Assembly: GCF_004342485.1 (NCBI RefSeq)
Contig: NZ_SMBU01000036.1
Coordinates: 1-52,900 of the forward strand
From: Roseateles saccharophilus
Lineage (GTDB): Bacteria > Pseudomonadota > Gammaproteobacteria > Burkholderiales > Burkholderiaceae_C
Direction of reading: 5' to 3'
Length of the DNA stretch: 52,900 nucleotides
This document shows, piece after piece, positions 48,701-52,900 of this stretch (within the stretch, counting starts at the first letter, position 1; every line of letters starts with the position of its first letter). The translations under genes were made by a program, and so were the position numbers. Under the pieces are notes generated by a model. It did not search any database. It saw nothing but the letters and a program-made list of their open reading frames with translations, and had not been told where the DNA came from.

Positions 48701-48914
48701 CGCCGATGAGGCTGAACTGCATCGCACCGGTTCTGAAACCCAGCACAGCGGCCGACACGGCGGGCACGGAAGCAGGGGGGGGCCGTCGCGAAGCAGCCCC
48801 GCCTTCCGTGGCGGGCAACGCCGTTGCGGCGTCGCCGCAGCGCCCACCCCAGGGCAGGCCAGCGCTCATGGCGGTCGAATACTGGAGGAATCTGCGACGT
48901 TGGAAGCCGTTCAT
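45729..48914 (-). CDS. Large Tat-exported protein: barrel-like N-domain, helical centre, kelch-type C-domain
   Basis: A 1061-residue exported protein. The start MNGFQRRRFLQYSTAMSAGLP is a twin-arginine signal. Residues about 60-140 resemble the N-terminal barrel of YetA/PcRGLX-like polysaccharide lyases (FAFKRGDIPAGS, TSWPDGSLKFAQL). The middle (about 330-760) is Trp- and aromatic-rich and looks helical (SVGYMAYLLTGRWYFMEQVQ, GGWQTRACAWQWRTLTQAL). From about residue 790 kelch-like repeats appear (AAAGGHNDSADNRVVSLSL, YDPDNDRFLFYAG). The gene is somewhat less GC-rich than its neighbours and stands alone. A glycan-active role is inferred from the N-domain only. Confidence 0.78.
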   Translation of the reverse strand: MNGFQRRRFLQYSTAMSAGLPWGGRCGDAATALPATEGGAASRRPPPASVPAVSAAVLGFRTGAMQFSLIGAKTQARSPFALGFAFKRGDIPAGSTVAGSLGTLQVTARTSWPDGSLKFAQLAGLADLTADTMLTVRLRRAAPGAGTVAALGLADLKKTHVTAEFVAGALGTASFGASDWDTPFQTWVSGPQMSSWVYRKPIGSDAHLVAWLEVRLFANGAVEVLPWIENGYLMVAGPVNKAATYGFKLGGSERFNAAIDLPHHCRTPLISGPELSYWLGEDPGVTLRHDVAYLQATEQVPTYSARVPPTAVAAQGLVKSFVPMDKANFSYDGDSMPASGYQESIGLLPQHDALYLTCDSANTYAAVVRNGFAAGRYPLYYRDEKTQRPVRFSDHPNLVLNRDSRVSDLGGSTRSQYTPKPAGTQSPKWDCAHSPSVGYMAYLLTGRWYFMEQVQFAATLNYLTKTDEPNMRRGAQGLVQSCFGGWQTRACAWQWRTLTQALNVTPDSDTVLRQEFIDCVQSNIESFHAVYVAQPNNPYGWVQPGEGYQNAMQFGASWQQDFVTAAFGYSLAMGLPVSPAVAAKHEAFFRWKARSAVMRLGPASGFWYVNAAQYTVSISPVRVPDFQGGKGPWYPTDAAVYAATYASAPSWFGSVEGRLAGEIMPGDRAAWGNLATALAYAVRHGVSGAVAAYQRLTTASNYPALRDAFHGAPVWSVAPARITPAWMAGKPVGEWFEIPGTAGAGGAAVEAYSGMAINELTSEILIAAAGGHNDSADNRVVSLSLAADTPSWTQRQAPSTSFARDVDYYSDGKPTSRHIYSSLHFVPQVNRLILFGVRAAYGAAVNFPRVDAFNLDTNKWDAKGSFVDMPVGVYGAGQIRATGEVISNGLKKWSPVDRKWTDLVTSTKGDRVRWPVAFDSRRGQLFCLQWGDGQGYDPFRLFASRVPLGSDQQITVSFNSSPALTQWLADKPAYAAMDYDPDNDRFLFYAGQGDAAGRVYLIQPNDGDTWDMGILRAGSVRVPGSPSGGSGMQNRMRYVPALRGIVLLARSSANLYFLRTA

Positions 48915-48927
48915 GGCAATTGAATCC

Positions 48928-48950
48928 TTTGTAGCCGCATGGGCTACAAA
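48928..48950. promoter_or_regulatory. Palindrome upstream of the large Tat protein gene
   Basis: TTTGTAGCC-gcatg-GGCTACAAA, nine perfect pairs, 14 bases upstream of the ATG. It is AT-rich compared with the surroundings and could be an operator or a leader hairpin. Confidence 0.45.
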
Positions 48951-49133
48951 CAGAACGAGACGGCTGCAGCGGCAGCGCGAAATTCTCTCTCCGGCCCTCG
49001 CCAACATCGTGGCGAGTTGTTACCGGGGCAGGATTGCCCAACGTATAACTTTGCGTTATCGAATCAAATGACCGGAGCGCTTGCCCTGAAGGGGCCCGCT
49101 CCGAACAATCCCGGCTCCTGCCTCGCCCGCGCC

Positions 49134-50735
49134 ATGTTTCCCCTCCTGATGAAGTCCCTCGCTCCCGTCCTGCTGACCGCCTTCGCCCTTGCCGCCGTCA
49201 CGCCGGCAGCACAGGCCCAGGGCAAGCCCCTGGTCTATTGCGCCGACGCCAGCCCCGAGGGCTTCGACCCCGGCATGTGGGACGGCGCCAGCACCAATAT
49301 CGTCAGCGCCCAGATGTTCGACGGCCTGCTGGGCTTCAAGCGGCCGACGACGGAGCTGGCGCCCAAGCTCGCCGAGAGCTGGGAGATCTCGCCCGATGCG
49401 AAGAGCTTCACCTTCAAGCTGCGCCGCGGCGTGAAGTTCCACAGCACGGCCTGGTTCAAGCCCACGCGTGACCTCAACGCCGACGATGTGATCTTCACCT
49501 TCACGCGCTTCATCGATCCAACTACGCCGTTCAACAAAGCCTTCCCGGCCACCTTCGTCTACCCGCAAAACCTCGGCCTGGCCAAGCTGATCGACGGCAT
49601 CGACAAGGTCGATGACATGACGGTGCGCTTCCGCCTGAAGCAGCCCAATGTGACCTTCGTCGCGAACTTCGCCTTCGCCTGGGCGGGCATCCAGTCCGCC
49701 GAGTACGCGGCCCAGTTGCTGAAGCAGGGCAAGGCCTCGCAGATCAATGTGCAGCCGGTCGGCACCGGGCCCTTCATGTTCAAGAGCTATGCGAAGGACG
49801 ACGTACTGCGCATGACCGCTAACCCCGACTACTGGGGCGGCAGGCAGCCCACGCAGGCCCTGGTGTTCAGCATCAGCCGCGAGCCCAATGTGCGGGTGCA
49901 GAAGATCGCGTTGGGCGAATGCCATGTGGCGGCGGCGCTGCGCGACGTGGACGTCGGCACGCTGGCCGGCAACCCCAACATCAGCATCGAGAAGATCCAG
50001 GCGCTGAACGTCTCCTACCTGAGCTTCAACCTGAAGAAGCCGCCCACCGACAGGCGCGAGGTGCGCGAGGCGCTGGACATCGCCATCGACCGCGACGCCA
50101 TCTTCAAGGCGCTGTTCCCGCGCGGCGACGCGATGCAGGCCGTCAGCGCCTTCCCGCCCTCCATCCCCGGCTACAACAAGAAGCTGAAGAACGAGTTCGA
50201 CCCGGCCAGGGCCAAGGCCCTGCTGGCCAAGGCGGGCTTCCCCAACGGCTTCGACATCGACCTCTGGGCCCTGCCCGTGCAACGCCCCACCAACCCCAAC
50301 GGCCAGCTGATGGCCCAGCTCATCCAGCAGGACTGGGCCAGGATAGGCGTCAGGGCCCACATCAAGACCTATGAATGGGGCGAGTACCTGAAGCGCGCCA
50401 ACAACGGCGAGCACAACGTCTACATGAGCGGCTGGAGCGGCGAGACCGGCGACGCCGACGACTTCCTGACGCCCAACCTCAGCTGCGCGGCCAACAAAAG
50501 CGGCATCAAGTTCTGCAACGCCGAGTTCGAGAAGCTGATCGACGAGGCCCGCGCCACGCCCGATCCGAAGAAGCGCATCGCCCTCTACGAAAAGGCCCAG
50601 GAGATCTTCAAGCGCGAACGGCCGTGGATCACGATGGCCCACTCCACCGTCTACATCCCGATCCGCAAGGATGTCGTCGGCTTCAAGATGGCGCCCAACG
50701 GCAGCGTCGACTTCGAAGGGGTGTATCGCAAGTGA
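49134..50735 (+). CDS. Dipeptide-type ABC transporter substrate-binding protein (DppA-like)
   Basis: A 533-residue periplasmic protein (528 if ATG 49149 is used, which gives the cleaner signal peptide MKSLAPVLLTAFALAAVTPAAQAQ). Typical SBP_bac_5 blocks: VYCADASPEGFDPGMWDGASTNIVSAQMFDGL, PVGTGPFMFKSYAKDDVLRMTANPDYWG, and YMSGWSGETGDADDFL. It binds peptides. No permease or ATPase genes follow. Its stop overlaps the LysR start and that gene overlaps ddpX, so peptide binding, regulation and D-Ala-D-Ala hydrolysis are one unit. Confidence 0.92.
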   Translation: MFPLLMKSLAPVLLTAFALAAVTPAAQAQGKPLVYCADASPEGFDPGMWDGASTNIVSAQMFDGLLGFKRPTTELAPKLAESWEISPDAKSFTFKLRRGVKFHSTAWFKPTRDLNADDVIFTFTRFIDPTTPFNKAFPATFVYPQNLGLAKLIDGIDKVDDMTVRFRLKQPNVTFVANFAFAWAGIQSAEYAAQLLKQGKASQINVQPVGTGPFMFKSYAKDDVLRMTANPDYWGGRQPTQALVFSISREPNVRVQKIALGECHVAAALRDVDVGTLAGNPNISIEKIQALNVSYLSFNLKKPPTDRREVREALDIAIDRDAIFKALFPRGDAMQAVSAFPPSIPGYNKKLKNEFDPARAKALLAKAGFPNGFDIDLWALPVQRPTNPNGQLMAQLIQQDWARIGVRAHIKTYEWGEYLKRANNGEHNVYMSGWSGETGDADDFLTPNLSCAANKSGIKFCNAEFEKLIDEARATPDPKKRIALYEKAQEIFKRERPWITMAHSTVYIPIRKDVVGFKMAPNGSVDFEGVYRK

Positions 50736-51631
50736 GGCTCAGACACATCGAGGTCTTCCACGCCATCATGCAGGCCGGCACCATCAGCGGCGCGGCCCAA
50801 CTGCTGCACATCTCGCAACCCGCCGTGACCAAGGTGCTGCAGCACTGCGAGTTGCAGCTCGGCATGCCGCTGTTCGACCGCGTGCGCGGCAAGCTCTACC
50901 CGACGCCCGAGGCCCAGCGCCTCTTCGTCGAGATCGACAAGCTCAACCGCGACCTCGTCGGCATCCGCCGCCTGGCCGCCAACCTGAAGAGCGGCGAGAG
51001 CGAGCAGGTGCGCCTGGTCGTCACGCCGGCCCTGGCCCTGGCCATCGTGCCCGCCGCGATGACGCCCTGGTGCAAGGCCTTCCCGCACGCCAGCTGCTCG
51101 CTGGCCACCCATCACACGCGCGAGATCGTGTCCGCGCTGCTGCTCGGCGAGGCCGACCTGGCCCTGTCGCTGCAGGACCCGCGCCACCCCGGCATCAAGG
51201 CCGAGGCCATCGCCGGCGGGCCTATGGTCGCGCTCTGCCCCTTAAACAGCCCCGAGGCCAGGGGCGAAGGCCCGCTGGGCCTGGCCGACATCCGCACCGA
51301 GATCGTCGGCCTGCAGAGCGACGACCCGCTGGCCGGCCTGCTCCACCATGCCGGCGAGGCGCTGGGCCAACCGCTCGCCAGCCGCATCACCGTGCAAACC
51401 TACCAGCTCGCCCGCGCGCTGGTGGAGGCCGGTGTCGGCATGACGCTGGTGGACCCCTTCACCGCTGCCAGCGCCGACCCCGGCCGCGTGCGCGTGCGCC
51501 CGCTGAACCCGGCCGTCAACGTCAACCTCTACCTGCTCAGCGCCGCCAGCGCGCCGCTGGGCCAGGCCTCGCGCCGCCTCGTCAAGTTCATCACCGCCGC
51601 CGCTCAAGAGCATCTGGCAAGACTGCCTTGA
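50732..51631 (+). CDS. LysR-family regulator of the dipeptide operon
   Basis: A 299-residue regulator starting with a GTG that overlaps the upstream stop (GTGA). The HTH reads HAIMQAGTISGAAQLLHISQPAVTKVLQHCELQLG; the effector domain begins near residue 90 (EQVRLVVTPALAL). It is close to LysR proteins that answer to amino acids or peptides. Being inside the operon it controls, it probably regulates its own expression. Its stop overlaps the TTG start of the dipeptidase gene. Confidence 0.9.
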   Translation: MRLRHIEVFHAIMQAGTISGAAQLLHISQPAVTKVLQHCELQLGMPLFDRVRGKLYPTPEAQRLFVEIDKLNRDLVGIRRLAANLKSGESEQVRLVVTPALALAIVPAAMTPWCKAFPHASCSLATHHTREIVSALLLGEADLALSLQDPRHPGIKAEAIAGGPMVALCPLNSPEARGEGPLGLADIRTEIVGLQSDDPLAGLLHHAGEALGQPLASRITVQTYQLARALVEAGVGMTLVDPFTAASADPGRVRVRPLNPAVNVNLYLLSAASAPLGQASRRLVKFITAAAQEHLARLP

Positions 51632-52239
51632 ACTCCATCCGCATCGAAGACATCGCCAGCCACCCTGACTTCCGCCGCCTGGCCACGCTGCAGCACGGCA
51701 TCGCCGTGGACCTGCGCTATGCGACGCCCGACAATTTCGTCGGCCACTCGGTCTATGCCGGCATAGCCTGCGACTGGCTGCGCCGCGAAGCCGCCGACGC
51801 GCTGGAGCAGGCCGCCGCCTGGCTGGCCGGGCGCCGGCCCGGCTACCGCCTGCTCGTGCTGGACGCGCTGCGCCCCCAGCGCGTCCAGCAGCGTCTGTGG
51901 GACGAACTGCAGGGCACGCCGCTGACCCTCTACCTCGCCCATCCGGAGCGCGGCTCCATCCACAGCTACGGCATGGCCGTGGACATCACGCTGCTGGACC
52001 CGGCCGGCCGCGAGGTCGACATGGGCAGCGGCTTCGACGAGATGACGCTGGCCTCCCACCCCGACCACGAGGCCGAGCACCTGGCCCTGGGCGCGCTGAC
52101 GGCCCGGCACCTCGTCGAGCGCGGCTGGCTGCGCGCGGCCATGCGCGAGGCGGGCTTTCACGGCATCCCGACCGAGTGGTGGCATTTCGACTTCGGCGAC
52201 CGCGTGGCGGTGCGGCGGGACCTGCCAAGGGTGCTGTGA
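51628..52239 (+). CDS. ddpX: D-alanyl-D-alanine dipeptidase (DdpX/VanX family)
   Basis: A 203-residue zinc dipeptidase that splits D-Ala-D-Ala. Zinc ligands His112 and Asp119 (SIHSYGMAVDITL) and His186, the base Glu183 (PTEWWHFDFG) and the oxyanion Arg82 (DALRPQ) are all seen. No signal peptide, so cytosolic, as in DdpX. The start is TTG overlapping the LysR stop (TTGA); no ATG occurs in a suitable place. No van resistance genes are present, so use of cell-wall dipeptide as a nutrient is the likely role. Confidence 0.92.
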   Translation: MNSIRIEDIASHPDFRRLATLQHGIAVDLRYATPDNFVGHSVYAGIACDWLRREAADALEQAAAWLAGRRPGYRLLVLDALRPQRVQQRLWDELQGTPLTLYLAHPERGSIHSYGMAVDITLLDPAGREVDMGSGFDEMTLASHPDHEAEHLALGALTARHLVERGWLRAAMREAGFHGIPTEWWHFDFGDRVAVRRDLPRVL

Positions 52240-52416
52240 GGGCGGGGCTGGGGACTGATGGGCTGCTTGCGGCCAGCACCGGAGGCGGGCAGGCGCCTGC
52301 TTGGCGACGCTCAAACGTCGGGCACGAATCGCCAGCGATCAGTCCGAATCGGGGCGGCGACAAGCGTCTCAACTGAACCGGCTTGTGACTAGAGCCCGTT
52401 CGTAGTCAGGGAGGCC
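52240..52416. other. Gap between ddpX and the DUF779 gene
   Basis: 177 bases between convergent genes. No gene or clear terminator is seen. Confidence 0.5.
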
Positions 52417-52794
52417 CTAGACGGGCACGATCGGCGCCAGCCGCGGCAACTCCTCGTCCGTCCACAGCCTGAAGTGGGCGACGAAATGCTGGCCCGAGCC
52501 GTCCTCCAGGCCGAAGCTGCCGCTGTTGCCCGGCGCCACGTCCAACGTCATCTGCAGGCCGGCCAGGTAGTCGCACTGGGCCAGGCTGGCGTAGACGGGC
52601 ACACCGTCCACCGCGCCGAGGCGGCGGTCGTCGGCATTGAGCTTGAGCTCGTGCACGGCGAAGCACATCGGCGCGCTGCCGGCGCAGCAGCCGTGGGATT
52701 GGTAGAACAGCAGCTCGCCGTGCCGGGCCTGCAGTTGCCGGATCAGCGCCTGCGCGGCCTCGCTGGCCCGCACGCGGGGGATGGAAGTGCTCAT
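52417..52794 (-). CDS. DUF779 protein
   Basis: A 125-residue protein. HGELLFYQSHGCCAGSAPMCF with two adjacent Cys and a third, and YLAGLQMTLDVAPGNSGSFGLEDG, are the DUF779 signature. The family is usually found next to acetaldehyde dehydrogenase genes. Here the aldehyde dehydrogenase at 34.4 kb is 17 kb away, so its usual partner may lie outside the window. The ATG at 52794 is only 11 bases from the end of an intron, and no clear ribosome site lies between. Confidence 0.88.
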   Translation of the reverse strand: MSTSIPRVRASEAAQALIRQLQARHGELLFYQSHGCCAGSAPMCFAVHELKLNADDRRLGAVDGVPVYASLAQCDYLAGLQMTLDVAPGNSGSFGLEDGSGQHFVAHFRLWTDEELPRLAPIVPV

Positions 52795-52805
52795 GACGGG
52801 TTCCA

Positions 52806-52900
52806 ATCGGGATAGGGGCCGGCCATTGACGGCCGAACCCCTCCCACACCACCCGGCATGCGGGTCCGCACCGGGCGGTTCGAGAAGTTGAGGTCATGAG
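52806..52900 (-). ncRNA. Group IIC intron, 3' end (domains V and VI), continues beyond the window
   Basis: On the minus strand GAACCGCCCGGTGCGGACCC is followed by GCATGCCGGGTGGTGTGGGA: a class C domain V (52847-52881) with its GNRA-free four-base cap, matching the known IIC pattern GAACCGCC...GGTGGTGTGAGAGG. Domain VI is the stem GGGGTTCGGCCGTC/GGCCGGCCCCT, and the intron ends near ...CCCGAT. The body and any maturase gene lie to the right of the window. Confidence 0.8.

Overview
The window is about 70% G+C, has dense genes with short gaps and frequent ATGA/GTGA start-stop overlaps, and carries betaproteobacterial families: split MetH, HiPIP, AcoR-type sigma-54 activators, DUF779 and group IIC introns. 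This fits a Burkholderiales bacterium of the Rubrivivax/Leptothrix/Roseateles type. The placement is inferred from gene content only. No rRNA, tRNA or CRISPR array was seen.

Left part (1-16.7 kb): ordinary chromosomal genes. These are a 2-hydroxyacid dehydrogenase, an M13 peptidase carrying a repeat-derived insertion, a LysR/aldo-keto reductase/MFS/cupin set, an esterase with a glycogen-binding-like N-domain, two tandem membrane diguanylate cyclases, an SDR, RlpA, a fumarylacetoacetate-hydrolase family enzyme, NadC, a periplasmic binding protein, an Anbu proteasome-like protease and a cytochrome b561.

Centre (16.7-35.9 kb): an island for periplasmic PQQ-dependent alcohol oxidation, and the most interesting part. 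It contains a quinoprotein alcohol dehydrogenase with the Asp-Phe-Asp signature of lanthanide-dependent enzymes, a PedF-type cytochrome c, a XoxJ/MxaJ-like binding protein, two TonB-dependent receptors, a YVTN beta-propeller protein, a porin, PqqB, a NosR-like FMN/[4Fe-4S] membrane protein with its own ApbE flavin transferase, a HiPIP, an ExaC/AcoD-type aldehyde dehydrogenase and an AcoR-type sigma-54 activator. Five GG-N10-GC (-24/-12) promoters can be read directly in front of the porin, pedF, pqqB, the alcohol dehydrogenase and the aldehyde dehydrogenase. The island therefore looks like one sigma-54 regulon: the porin and receptors bring in substrate, metal or cofactor; the dehydrogenase oxidises alcohol in the periplasm; electrons leave through cytochrome c and perhaps HiPIP or the NosR-like protein; and the aldehyde is oxidised by the dehydrogenase at 34.4 kb. 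Three intergenic gaps of the island hold repeat elements (two MITE-like, one short hairpin repeat).

Right part (35.9-52.9 kb): a patch of debris (5' fragment of a group IIC intron behind the aldehyde dehydrogenase terminator, a C-terminal gene fragment, and a low-GC truncated DUF4344 metallopeptidase), then ilvD, a membrane protein/MerR pair, a soluble PilJ-like mini-receptor, a methionine aminotransferase, a membrane protein, a CMD-family protein, a VOC protein, the homocysteine-methyltransferase half of MetH, a tartrate-dehydrogenase-like enzyme, a 1061-residue Tat-exported protein with a kelch-type C-terminus, and a compact D-Ala-D-Ala/peptide operon (DppA-like, LysR, DdpX). The right edge holds a DUF779 gene with the 3' end of a second group IIC intron directly upstream.
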